A program made the translations under genes and the position numbers. A model generated the notes under the pieces. That model was not told where the DNA came from. It made no database searches and saw nothing but the letters and a program-made list of their open reading frames with translations. 64,000 nt of DNA from Curtobacterium sp. MCBD17_035 (GTDB lineage Bacteria; Actinomycetota; Actinomycetes; Actinomycetales; Microbacteriaceae), in assembly GCF_003234815.2 (NCBI RefSeq), contig NZ_CP126279.1:1550001-1614000 (forward strand). The letters run 5' to 3'. Shown piece by piece: positions 56,137 through 63,797 of the stretch. The first letter of the stretch is position 1. Each line of letters opens with the position of its first letter.

Positions 56137-57116
56137 CGCGCGGCCTCCCCGTGGAACTCGACGCGCGGAGTCGCACCGTCGAACGACACCCGTGTCGCGC
56201 CGATCCGCCACGTGTGCCCGTCGTCCGCGTTCGCCTGGAAGAACAGGACCCCGGCGTCGGGGCCGTCGGCGAGGAACCCGGGATGTCCGGACTCGCTGTG
56301 GTTCCAGGCGCCGCCCGGACCCGCCGGGATCAGCGGCTCGTCGGCACCCCGCGTCCACGTCCGCGCGTCCGTGCTCGTCGCCCAGCCGATCTGCTGCGGG
56401 CAGTTGTTGTACGCGCCCGCGTAGAACATCGTGAACGTCGTGCCGTCCCAGCGCAGCGCCGGCGCTTCGATGCACTCCTGCTCCCACGGCAGTTCCGGTG
56501 CCAGCGCGGGACCGTCGACCGACAGCTGCTCCCAGTCCGCCCTGCCGAAGGCGCTGTCGAGGGGCGCGCGAGCGGTGCCGAGCATCTGGATCCGCATCTC
56601 CGGGTCGCGCGTGACCCAGGCGAGCACGAGGTGCTCGTCGGTCGCCACGAGGTCGGCGTCGATCGCACGTCCGCACGTCCAGTCGCCCGACGGCGCGAAG
56701 ACCGGGTTCTCGGGGTTCGGCGTGAAGGCGATGCCGTCGTCGCTCACGGCGTGGCAGATCGCGTCCTCGCGACCACGGCCGTAGGTCTGGAAGAACAGGT
56801 GCACGCGTCCGTCGAGCACGACCGCACCGGGGGCGGCGGCGCCCGTCGCGTCGTAGTCGCCGAACGGCGGCAGGACGGCGACGGTGCGCCAGGACACGAG
56901 GTCGTCGCTCTCGGCCACGGCGACCGACCAGCCCTCGGCGACGTCGTCGGACCCGGACGGCAAGGAGCAGTAGAGCAGGTAGCGGCCACCGAACCGGATC
57001 ACCGACGGGTCCTTCGCGTACGGGCGGCCCCGCCGCGAGGTGTCACCCCACGGTGCGCCCACCAGTCGAGGGGTGCCGGGGAGGTCGATGGACCCGAGTG
57101 CGTCGTCAGCGGTCAT
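56133..57116 (-). CDS. GH43-like glycoside hydrolase (five-bladed propeller)
   Basis: 327-residue glycosidase-like protein with repeated propeller blades. Probable catalytic acids are Asp in AKDPSVIRFGGRYLLYCS, Asp in GRAIDADLVATDE and Glu in WEQECIEAPALRWDGTTF. WSVAVAESDDLVSWRTV and IGWATSTDARTWTRG are typical blade sequences of the GH32/43/62/68/117 superfamily. There is no signal peptide, so it would act on imported oligosaccharides. It is coupled to the first Gfo/Idh/MocA gene. Confidence 0.82.
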   Translation of the reverse strand: MTADDALGSIDLPGTPRLVGAPWGDTSRRGRPYAKDPSVIRFGGRYLLYCSLPSGSDDVAEGWSVAVAESDDLVSWRTVAVLPPFGDYDATGAAAPGAVVLDGRVHLFFQTYGRGREDAICHAVSDDGIAFTPNPENPVFAPSGDWTCGRAIDADLVATDEHLVLAWVTRDPEMRIQMLGTARAPLDSAFGRADWEQLSVDGPALAPELPWEQECIEAPALRWDGTTFTMFYAGAYNNCPQQIGWATSTDARTWTRGADEPLIPAGPGGAWNHSESGHPGFLADGPDAGVLFFQANADDGHTWRIGATRVSFDGATPRVEFHGEAAR

Positions 57117-57143
57117 GCCCCGAGCCTGCTCCCGATCCGCTCG

Positions 57144-57881
57144 TCATGCCGCGACGAGCAGGTACCCGGCGAGCACGAACCCGCACACCGCGATGGCGAC
57201 ACGGAGCACGGACTGCGGGACACGCCGTGCGACGCTCGGACCGATCAGCCCGCCGATGAGCGCGCCGAGGCCGAGGGGCCACACCGCGGCCCACGTGACC
57301 GTCCCGGAGAGGGCGAACAGCACGGCGGGCACGATGTCACCAGCGAGGAGCAACACGTTCTTCAGCGCGTTCGCACGGTGCAGGACGGGTTCGCCGTCGA
57401 GCAGCAGCACGGCGATCATGAGGACCCCGGAGCCCGCCCCGAAGTACCCGTTGTAGAGCGAGACGCCGGCGACGCTCGCCGCGGCGACCGGGCGCGCCAT
57501 CGTCGTCGCCGTCCGTCGGCGGTCGATCCACGGTTGCACGAGCAGCAGGGCGGACCCCGCGGCGACGAGGAACGGGACGATGCGGTCGAACACGTGCGAC
57601 GGCGTCGCGAGCAGCAGGGCCGCGCCCGCGGTCGACACGACGACCGTGACCGGCAGCCACCGCCGGACGGTCGGCGCGTGCCCGACCAGGTCGCCCCGCG
57701 CGCGGAGGGCCGATCCCGCCCCGCTGCCGAGCAGGGCCACTGAGTTCGTCACGTTCGCGGCGAGGGGCGGGATGCCCACGGCGAGCAGGGCCGGGTACGC
57801 CACGAGCGACGTGATGCCGCCCGCGGTGCCGATGACGCCCGCGGCGACACCGGCCACGAACAGGAACACCGCGGTCGTCAC
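57144..57881 (-). CDS. TauE/SafE family membrane permease
   Basis: 245 residues with about eight membrane segments in two related halves, including GVAAGVIGTAGGITSLVAYP and the duplicated-type motif VSLYNGYFGAGSGVLMIAVL. The family moves sulfite and other small organic anions. It starts at GTG. It is 27 bp upstream of the hydrolase gene on the same strand, so the transported compound may relate to that pathway; this is inference from position only. Confidence 0.88.
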   Translation of the reverse strand: MTTAVFLFVAGVAAGVIGTAGGITSLVAYPALLAVGIPPLAANVTNSVALLGSGAGSALRARGDLVGHAPTVRRWLPVTVVVSTAGAALLLATPSHVFDRIVPFLVAAGSALLLVQPWIDRRRTATTMARPVAAASVAGVSLYNGYFGAGSGVLMIAVLLLDGEPVLHRANALKNVLLLAGDIVPAVLFALSGTVTWAAVWPLGLGALIGGLIGPSVARRVPQSVLRVAIAVCGFVLAGYLLVAA

Positions 57882-57956
57882 CGTTGGATCCTGGCACGTC
57901 GCGGAGCCCGGCCGACGGGTCCGCGCCGTGGCTCGGCGGGTTCCCGCTGCCGGTCG

Positions 57957-59138
57957 TCAGGCGGTCGCGGTCCTCGGCCGGGAGGCCCGGTGCGGGGTTG
58001 CGGATGGGTCCGGCTCCTCGAGGTCGATCGTCCCGGAGCGGTTGCGTCCCTGCGTCTCGAGCACCGCGCTCCGCACCACGGCGCCGAGATCGCCCGTCCG
58101 CGCGTACTCGGCGCGCTGCCGCTGGGCACCCGTGCCGTGCGCGAGGACCTCGGCGATGCCCCGCTCGACGAACTGCTCGTCACCGTTCGCGCGGAGCGCC
58201 GGGCCGAGGCGCTCGAGGAGCATCCCGATGACCGTGCGCGCCTCCGCCGCACGTCCCGTGACCGGGTCGACGAGTTCGCCCTCCAGTCCCTCGAGTGCCG
58301 CCCGCCAGTTCGCCAGTCGAACCGCGCACGCGGGAGCGTCCGGGGCGGGCACGCCGTTGCGCCAGTCCGCCGCGGCGGTGTCGACCATCGCCCGCACGAT
58401 GCCCGCGATCATCGCCGTCACCGCCGGGTCGAGCGGCACGTCCGCGACGCGCACCTCGACCGTCGGGAACGACCGCGACAGCCGAGCGTCGAGGTAGAGC
58501 ATGCCCGCATCGAGCAGGGCACCGGTGCCGAGCATCGCCTGCTCGACGGCGTTGTACCGGGCGACGGATCCGAACCGCTCCATCGGCCCGGCGGAGGGCC
58601 ACCGCGTCCACTCGATGCTCCGGTAGCTCGCGTGCCCGGTGTCCTCGCCGTCGTGGAACGGGGAGTTCGCGGTGAGGGCGATGAGGACCGGTGTCCAGGT
58701 GCGGATCCGGTCCAGCACGGCGACGCCCTCGTCCTCGGACTCGATGCCGACGTGCACGTGCAGCCCGCAGGACAGGCTCCGACGGGGCAGCGCTCCGTAG
58801 CGGTCGAGCATCGTCCGGTACCGCGGTGTGTCCCGGGCGTGCGGTCGCGTCGGGAGCGGCGCGCTCGCGAGTGCGGCGACCCGGGCACCCTCGAGCGCCG
58901 CGATCGCGTCGACCGTGCCGCGGTTCGCGAGCACCTCCTGCTCGAGCGCCGACAGCCGGTTGTGCACCGACGACACGGTCTCCAGCATCTCGAGCTGCAT
59001 CTCGCCCGTCAGGGAACCGTGGGCGCGTGACCCCTGCAGCCGGGTCCGCCAGCCGAGGACCTCGTCGGCCAGGGGCACGGGCTCGCCGGTCTCGCCATCG
59101 ACCAGCAGCAGTTCTTCCTCGACACCCATGGTTCGCAT
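57957..59138 (-). CDS. Carboxylate-amine ligase, YbdK/GCS2 family
   Basis: 393-residue ATP-dependent ligase of the glutamate-cysteine ligase family 2. MRTMGVEEELLLVDGETGEP at the start, ALPRRSLSCGLHVHVGIESE, LIALTANSPFHDGEDTGHAS and YRSIEWTRWPSAGPM are the family signature. E. coli YbdK has weak glutamate-cysteine ligase activity; the true substrate here is unknown. No Shine-Dalgarno sequence precedes either candidate ATG (59138 or 59129). The divergent gap to flbD holds the FliA-type promoter. Confidence 0.9.
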   Translation of the reverse strand: MRTMGVEEELLLVDGETGEPVPLADEVLGWRTRLQGSRAHGSLTGEMQLEMLETVSSVHNRLSALEQEVLANRGTVDAIAALEGARVAALASAPLPTRPHARDTPRYRTMLDRYGALPRRSLSCGLHVHVGIESEDEGVAVLDRIRTWTPVLIALTANSPFHDGEDTGHASYRSIEWTRWPSAGPMERFGSVARYNAVEQAMLGTGALLDAGMLYLDARLSRSFPTVEVRVADVPLDPAVTAMIAGIVRAMVDTAAADWRNGVPAPDAPACAVRLANWRAALEGLEGELVDPVTGRAAEARTVIGMLLERLGPALRANGDEQFVERGIAEVLAHGTGAQRQRAEYARTGDLGAVVRSAVLETQGRNRSGTIDLEEPDPSATPHRASRPRTATA

Positions 59139-59235
59139 GCCACAACTGTGTGCGGACGCGGCCGGGAGGACTCACGGGGTTGCCAGGTGGACGACGCGGG
59201 TGTAAAGCGCGCGATCGCCGCCCGTGCGCGAGGGG

Positions 59236-59262
59236 CTAACGGCGGCGACGCCACGGCCGATA
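59236..59262 (+). promoter_or_regulatory. FliA-type promoter for flbD-motA-motB
   Basis: CTAAC (59236-59240), 15-base spacer, GCCGATA (59256-59262). It is the best match to the sigma-28 consensus in the window and stands about 80 bp before flbD. Confidence 0.85.
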
Positions 59263-59340
59263 GTCGTGCCTGTACCGCTCAGGACGAGCGGGACACCCGC
59301 CCCACGGACGGCGGCGGGAGCACACGACCTAGGACGGGCC

Positions 59341-59637
59341 ATGATCGTCGTCACGCGACTCAACGACAGCAGATTCGCTGTCAACCCGGATCTCGTGGAA
59401 CGCATCCAGGAGAGCCCGGACACCACCCTCATCATGGTGGACGGCGCGAAGTACATCGTGCAGGAGTCGATGGCCGAGGTCATCGACATGATCGCCGCGT
59501 ACCGCGCCCGGATCATCGCGATCGCCTCCGGCGTGGCCGACGACACGGCCTCGAGCGTGAACACGACGGGCCCGCAGCCGGTCCTCGCGCCGGTGTCCGA
59601 CATCGCCGCACCGCGCACGTCCGAGGGGCGGCGCTGA
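59341..59637 (+). CDS. flbD: FlbD family flagellar protein
   Basis: 98-residue small protein of the FlbD (SwrD) family. MIVVTRLNDSRFAVNPDLVE, RIQESPDTTLIMVDGAKYIV and VQESMAEVIDMIAAYRARII cover the entire conserved core; the last 35 residues are a variable tail. In Bacillus, SwrD raises stator power, in keeping with the motA and motB genes that follow. The gap to motA is one base. Confidence 0.93.
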   Translation: MIVVTRLNDSRFAVNPDLVERIQESPDTTLIMVDGAKYIVQESMAEVIDMIAAYRARIIAIASGVADDTASSVNTTGPQPVLAPVSDIAAPRTSEGRR

Positions 59638-59638
59638 C

Positions 59639-60463
59639 GTGGACCTCGCGACGATCATCGGCGTCCTGCTCGCGTTCGGGGCGCTCTTCGGCATGGTCTC
59701 GATGGAGCACGTCGAGATCTCCGGACTCATCATCCCCGCCCCGATGGTGCTCGTGTTCGGCGCGACGCTCGCCTGTGGCCTCGCCGGAACCACGCTCAAG
59801 GACGCCATCGCGAACCTCAAGGCGATCCCGACCGCGTTCACCGGCAAGGTCGTGCCCCCGGCATCGGTGATCGAGGACGTCGTCGGTCTGGCTGAGACGG
59901 CGCGGACGAACGGCCTGCTGTCGCTCGAGCAGGAGGCCGACAAGCACGACGACCCGTTCCTCAAGAAGGCGCTCCAGAACATCGCGGACGGCACCGACGG
60001 CGAGGAGCTCCGGATCCTCCTCGAGGACGAGATCGAGTCGAACGCATCGACCCTGCGGAACGCGAGCAAGTTCTTCATGGGACTCGGCGGATACGCCCCG
60101 ACGGTCGGCATCATCGGCACCGTCGTCAGCCTGACCCACGTGCTCGCGAACCTGTCGAAGCCGGACGAGCTCGGGCCGCTCATCGCGTCGGCGTTCGTGG
60201 CGACGCTCTGGGGCCTGCTCAGTGCGAACTTCCTGTGGCTGCCGATCGGCGGCAAGCTCAAGAAGCTCGCCGACCTCGAGGTGGCTCGACAGACGCTGCT
60301 CATGGAGGGCCTCCTGGCCGTGCAGGCGGGCAGTCAGCCGCGCCTGCTCGGCGAGCGGCTCCGCGCCATGGTGCCGCCGTCGGCCCGCGGTGACGCGGCT
60401 CCGGCCAAGGGCGCCAAGGGCAAGGGCAAGGGCGCCGCCGACGACGAAGCGCTGGCGGCCTGA
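59639..60463 (+). CDS. motA: Flagellar motor stator protein MotA
   Basis: 274-residue proton-channel stator subunit with four membrane segments: two near the N-terminus (ATIIGVLLAFGALFGMVSME, LIIPAPMVLVFGATLACGLA) and two at about 150-205 (FMGLGGYAPTVGIIGTVVSL, GPLIASAFVATLWGLLSANF). The cytoplasmic loop carries the charged torque segment. The Lys/Gly-rich C-terminus is extended. It starts at GTG and motB follows by one base. Confidence 0.95.
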   Translation: MDLATIIGVLLAFGALFGMVSMEHVEISGLIIPAPMVLVFGATLACGLAGTTLKDAIANLKAIPTAFTGKVVPPASVIEDVVGLAETARTNGLLSLEQEADKHDDPFLKKALQNIADGTDGEELRILLEDEIESNASTLRNASKFFMGLGGYAPTVGIIGTVVSLTHVLANLSKPDELGPLIASAFVATLWGLLSANFLWLPIGGKLKKLADLEVARQTLLMEGLLAVQAGSQPRLLGERLRAMVPPSARGDAAPAKGAKGKGKGAADDEALAA

Positions 60464-60464
60464 C

Positions 60465-61487
60465 GTGGCTGGCAGAGGGCGAGGGCGCCGCGGTCACGGC
60501 GGCGGCGGACACGATGACGACGACCACCCGGACGAGCGCTGGATGGCGTCGTACATGGACATGATCACCGTGCTCATGTGCATGTTCCTGGTCCTGTTCG
60601 CGATGTCGCAGGTCGACCAGCAGAAGTTCATCGCGCTCAAGGACTCGCTCGCGACCGGCTTCGGCCAGGTGCAGAAGCAGAAGGTCGACACGGCGTCCGG
60701 CACGGTCGTCAAGCCCGACGAGGTGACGAAGAAGGACGGCAAGGGCTACGCGCTGTCGAAGTCCGATGCGGAGCACTCGAGTGCGGCGAGCGGCACGGCG
60801 AACAGCAACGCGGACGGCACGAGCGCCGACCCGAGCGCGGTCGCGGTCCCCGCGGCGGCCCCGACGCCGAACACCGCCGTGGCGAAGGCGAGCAAGGCGG
60901 ACGTCGAGGCGGCGAAGAAGGAGCTCGACGACCTGAAGGCGATCGAGGCCGCGATCAAGAAGAACCTGACGGCCGAGGGCAAGACCGCGAACGTGCAGTT
61001 CGACCTCGACGCCCGCGGGCTGACGGTCCGGCTGGTCGGGAGCGAGACGTACTTCGCCACCAACAGCGCGGACCTGTCGGACGAGGCCCGGGCGGTCATG
61101 GACGCGATCGCCCCGGTCCTCAAGAGCAGCGGCCACGACATCAGCGTCGAGGGGCACGCCGACCAGCGGAACTCGACCGCGCCCTACGCCACGAACTGGG
61201 AGCTGTCCGCGGCCCGCGCGACCGGCGTGCTCCGGGATCTCGTCGAGCGCGGAGGCCTGCCGGCCGACCACGTGCAGAGCGTCGGGTTCGGGTCGAGCCG
61301 GCCGCTGTCCAAGGGGTCGACCGACGCCGACCTCGCGCTGAACCGTCGCGTCGACATCGTCGTGCTGTCGAACCAGGACCAGGACGTCAGCGCGCTCATG
61401 CCGGCCATCGCGGCTGCGCAGGACGCGGCGCATCGGGGCGAGACGGCGGGGACCACGGCGCCGACGACCGCGGAGGGCGATGGGTAG
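60465..61487 (+). CDS. motB: Flagellar motor stator protein MotB
   Basis: 340-residue stator subunit. Asp32 in SYMDMITVLMCMFLVLFAMS is the proton-binding residue, at the same number as in E. coli. A C-terminal OmpA-like peptidoglycan-binding domain follows (about 185-300, YFATNSADLSDEARAVMDAI, DISVEGHADQRN, NRRVDIVVLS). The N-terminus has an odd Gly/His/Asp run (residues 11-23). It starts at GTG, one base after motA. It contains a typical plug/linker of about 110 low-complexity residues. Confidence 0.95.
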   Translation: MAGRGRGRRGHGGGGHDDDDHPDERWMASYMDMITVLMCMFLVLFAMSQVDQQKFIALKDSLATGFGQVQKQKVDTASGTVVKPDEVTKKDGKGYALSKSDAEHSSAASGTANSNADGTSADPSAVAVPAAAPTPNTAVAKASKADVEAAKKELDDLKAIEAAIKKNLTAEGKTANVQFDLDARGLTVRLVGSETYFATNSADLSDEARAVMDAIAPVLKSSGHDISVEGHADQRNSTAPYATNWELSAARATGVLRDLVERGGLPADHVQSVGFGSSRPLSKGSTDADLALNRRVDIVVLSNQDQDVSALMPAIAAAQDAAHRGETAGTTAPTTAEGDG

Positions 61488-61523
61488 CGGCGACGGGACC
61501 CCCGCCCAGTCCGGGGGACAGCG

Positions 61524-61551
61524 CTAACGACGGATCACCGCGGGACCGATA
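61524..61551 (+). promoter_or_regulatory. FliA-type promoter for fliM-fliN-fliO-fliP
   Basis: CTAAC (61524-61528), 16-base spacer, ACCGATA (61545-61551). Only nine bases separate it from GTG 61561, so fliM is probably leaderless. Upstream, 61508-61521 (AGTCCGGGGGACAG) may be part of a motB terminator hairpin. Confidence 0.8.
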
Positions 61552-61560
61552 GTGCCCGTC

Positions 61561-62538
61561 GTGACCGACCTCCTCGCCCAGCGCGCCGTGGCGTCCCCCC
61601 GCGACGACCACGGTGGGGACCAGCGTGCGCACGACGACGCCCAGGTCGAGGTGGTGGACTTCCGTCGACCGACGACCCTCGCCCGTGAGCAGTCCCGCGT
61701 GCTCGAGCTCGCGTTCGAGACGTTCGCGCGGCAGTGGGGCACCCAGTTGACCGCGAAGGTCCGGGTGCTCTCCCAGGTCACCTGCGAGCAGGTGCAGGTG
61801 CTGACGTACGACGAGTACGCCGCGTCGCTGCCGCCGCTCACCGCGATGGTGCTGCTGACGATCGAGGACGTGAGCGCCAAGGGCGTCCTGCAGTTCCCGC
61901 TCACCTCGGTGCTCACGTGGGTCAGTCACATGCTCGGAGCGGCCCGACCGCTGCCGGCCCCCGAGCGCACCTTCACCCCGATCGAGCAGGCGCTCGTGCG
62001 CAAACTCGTCGAGGACGCGCTCGACGACCTCCGCTACTCGCTCGGCACGCTCCTCGTGCAGCCGATCGGGGTCGGCTCGTTCCAGTGGAACAGCCAGTTC
62101 GCGCAGGCGGCCACGAAGAGCGACCTCATGCTCGTCGCGTCGTTCGACATCCGCGTGGGGGAGCGCATCGCGCCGGCCACCCTGGCGATCCCGCTCGAGG
62201 TCGTCCTGCCGCAGCTCGGCGAGTCGAACCCGACGGTGACGACGGCCGATCCGCGCGAACTCCTCGACGCGCAGATCGCGAACGTGCCGGTCGGGGTCTC
62301 GCTGCAGCTCGCCCCGGCGGTCGTGCGTCCGGCCGTCGTCCTCGGCCTCGCGGTCGGCGACGTCGTGCCGCTCCCGCACCCGCAGCACCGTCCGCTGACC
62401 CTGACGGTCGACGGCGAGCCGATCGGCACGGCGGCGGTCGGCGCGAACGGCTCACGTCTCGCCGGCGTCGTCGTCGCCACCACGCCCGCCGCCGCCGGCG
62501 CCCACGCACGCACTCCGAACACCGAAAGGGCGTCATGA
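61561..62538 (+). CDS. fliM: Flagellar motor switch protein FliM
   Basis: 325-residue switch protein. The middle domain has RVLELAFETFARQWGTQLTA, TYDEYAASLPPLTAMVLLTI and FTPIEQALVRKLVEDALDDL. The C-terminal SpoA domain begins around 245 (IANVPVGVSLQLAPAVVRPA). I place the start at GTG 61561; an upstream GTG at 61552 would begin one base after the promoter -10 box and is unlikely. The N-terminal CheY-binding EIDALL-type peptide is not obvious, and the stretch before residue 30 is atypical. Confidence 0.93.
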   Translation: MTDLLAQRAVASPRDDHGGDQRAHDDAQVEVVDFRRPTTLAREQSRVLELAFETFARQWGTQLTAKVRVLSQVTCEQVQVLTYDEYAASLPPLTAMVLLTIEDVSAKGVLQFPLTSVLTWVSHMLGAARPLPAPERTFTPIEQALVRKLVEDALDDLRYSLGTLLVQPIGVGSFQWNSQFAQAATKSDLMLVASFDIRVGERIAPATLAIPLEVVLPQLGESNPTVTTADPRELLDAQIANVPVGVSLQLAPAVVRPAVVLGLAVGDVVPLPHPQHRPLTLTVDGEPIGTAAVGANGSRLAGVVVATTPAAAGAHARTPNTERAS

Positions 62539-63242
62539 CCGCCACCATCACCCTGCAGACCTCGGTCGCCGAGGCGCTCGTCGGTCAGCTCCCGACCCCC
62601 ACGCCCCTGCGCGCCACCCCGCTCACGCCGGGAGCGGCGAGCGGTGCCGCCGGGCAGGCGGGCGGCGCGGTCGTCGCGTCGTTCGTCGGTGCCCTGTCGG
62701 CCGACCTCGCGCTCGTGCTCCTCGACCTCGACGGCATGACGGCCGCCGGCGGCGTCGACGCGCCGCTCGTCTCGGTGACGGACGTCGTCCGGCCAGCGCT
62801 CGAGGCGGCGGCCGGCATGCTCGGCGTGGGCGTGCTCGGCGAGGCCGTGCGCGCGTCCGCCGCGTCACTCCTGCTCGACCCCCAGACCACCGTGTTCGAG
62901 CTGAGCGCCGCGGGCGTCCCGGCGGGGTGGTTCGCCATCCGCATCCGCGAGGACGCACCCGCGGCCGCGGCCGCGGCCGTCGCCTCGTCGATCAGCGGCA
63001 ACCTCGGCCGGATCAACAACGTCGAGATGGCGCTCACCGTCGAGATCGGTCGCACCCGCATGGCCGTCCGTGACGTCCTGGGCCTCGAGCCCGGGGCCGT
63101 CGTGGAACTCGACCGATCCGCCGGCGCACCGGCCGACGTGCTGCTCAACGGCCGCCTCATCGCGCACGGCGAGGTGGTCGTCGTCGACCAGGACTACGCC
63201 GTCCGCATCACGAAGATCCTCGACGTCGCCGAGGGGATCTGA
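62535..63242 (+). CDS. fliN: Flagellar motor switch protein FliN
   Basis: 235 residues. The C-terminal SpoA domain (about 155-235) has NNVEMALTVEIGRTRMAVRD, GLEPGAVVELDRSAGAPADV and LLNGRLIAHGEVVVVDQDYA. The first 150 residues are an extra CheC/FliY-like or low-complexity domain, making it longer than proteobacterial FliN (about 137). It overlaps fliM by four bases. Confidence 0.93.
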   Translation: MTATITLQTSVAEALVGQLPTPTPLRATPLTPGAASGAAGQAGGAVVASFVGALSADLALVLLDLDGMTAAGGVDAPLVSVTDVVRPALEAAAGMLGVGVLGEAVRASAASLLLDPQTTVFELSAAGVPAGWFAIRIREDAPAAAAAAVASSISGNLGRINNVEMALTVEIGRTRMAVRDVLGLEPGAVVELDRSAGAPADVLLNGRLIAHGEVVVVDQDYAVRITKILDVAEGI

Positions 63243-63248
63243 CCCTCC

Positions 63249-63797
63249 GTGGACACCCTCGTCGTCGCCCTCCGGGTCGCGCTCTCCCTCGGCGTCGTGC
63301 TGGCCCTGCTCTGGTTCGTGCAGCGCCGCGTCGCGAAGAGCACGACCGGCTCGTCGCGTGGTCGCGGACGACGCTCGGCGGCGGTCCAGGTCGTCGCGCG
63401 CCAGGGGATCGGTGGCAAGGCCAGCGTCGTCGTCGTCGACGTCGAGGGTGAGCGGCTCGTCCTCGGTGTGACCGAGCAGCAGGTGGCCGTGCTCGCCTCC
63501 GGGACCGCGCCCGCTGCGTCGGCCGCGGGGTCCGACGCGGGGTCCGACGCGGGGTCCGACGCGACCGACCCGTTCCGGGCGGTCCTGGCGGCACAGGCTG
63601 CACCGTCCCTCCCGGCCGCCGCGCAGGCGCTCACCGAGGAGCCGGAGAGCGCCGCACCCGTCCTCCGGGCCCGCCCCCGCAACCGCCGCGCCGCGCACAT
63701 CGCCGTGCCCACGCAGCAGCAGCTCCAGGGCTCGATCCTGTCGGCGGACACGTGGCGGCAGGCCGCCGCGGCCGTCCGCGCGAGGCGCGCCGGATGA
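63249..63797 (+). CDS. fliO: Flagellar biosynthetic protein FliO
   Basis: 182-residue export-gate assembly factor with one N-terminal membrane helix (VVALRVALSLGVVLALLWFV) and the conserved cytoplasmic core VVARQGIGGKASVVVVDVEG and ERLVLGVTEQQVAVL. A triplicated SDAG stretch follows, encoded by three 12-bp direct repeats. It starts at GTG and overlaps fliP by four bases. Confidence 0.88.
   Translation: MDTLVVALRVALSLGVVLALLWFVQRRVAKSTTGSSRGRGRRSAAVQVVARQGIGGKASVVVVDVEGERLVLGVTEQQVAVLASGTAPAASAAGSDAGSDAGSDATDPFRAVLAAQAAPSLPAAAQALTEEPESAAPVLRARPRNRRAAHIAVPTQQQLQGSILSADTWRQAAAAVRARRAG
63525..63560 (+). repeat. Three tandem copies of a 12-bp unit in fliO
   Basis: GCGGGGTCCGAC three times without interruption, in frame, coding for repeated Ala-Gly-Ser-Asp. 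Copy-number change would keep the frame. Confidence 0.9.

Noticed and set aside
49777..59340. Block considered as an integrated mobile element
   Set aside because: No integrase, transposase, tRNA target or flanking direct repeats could be seen; kept only as a synteny observation.
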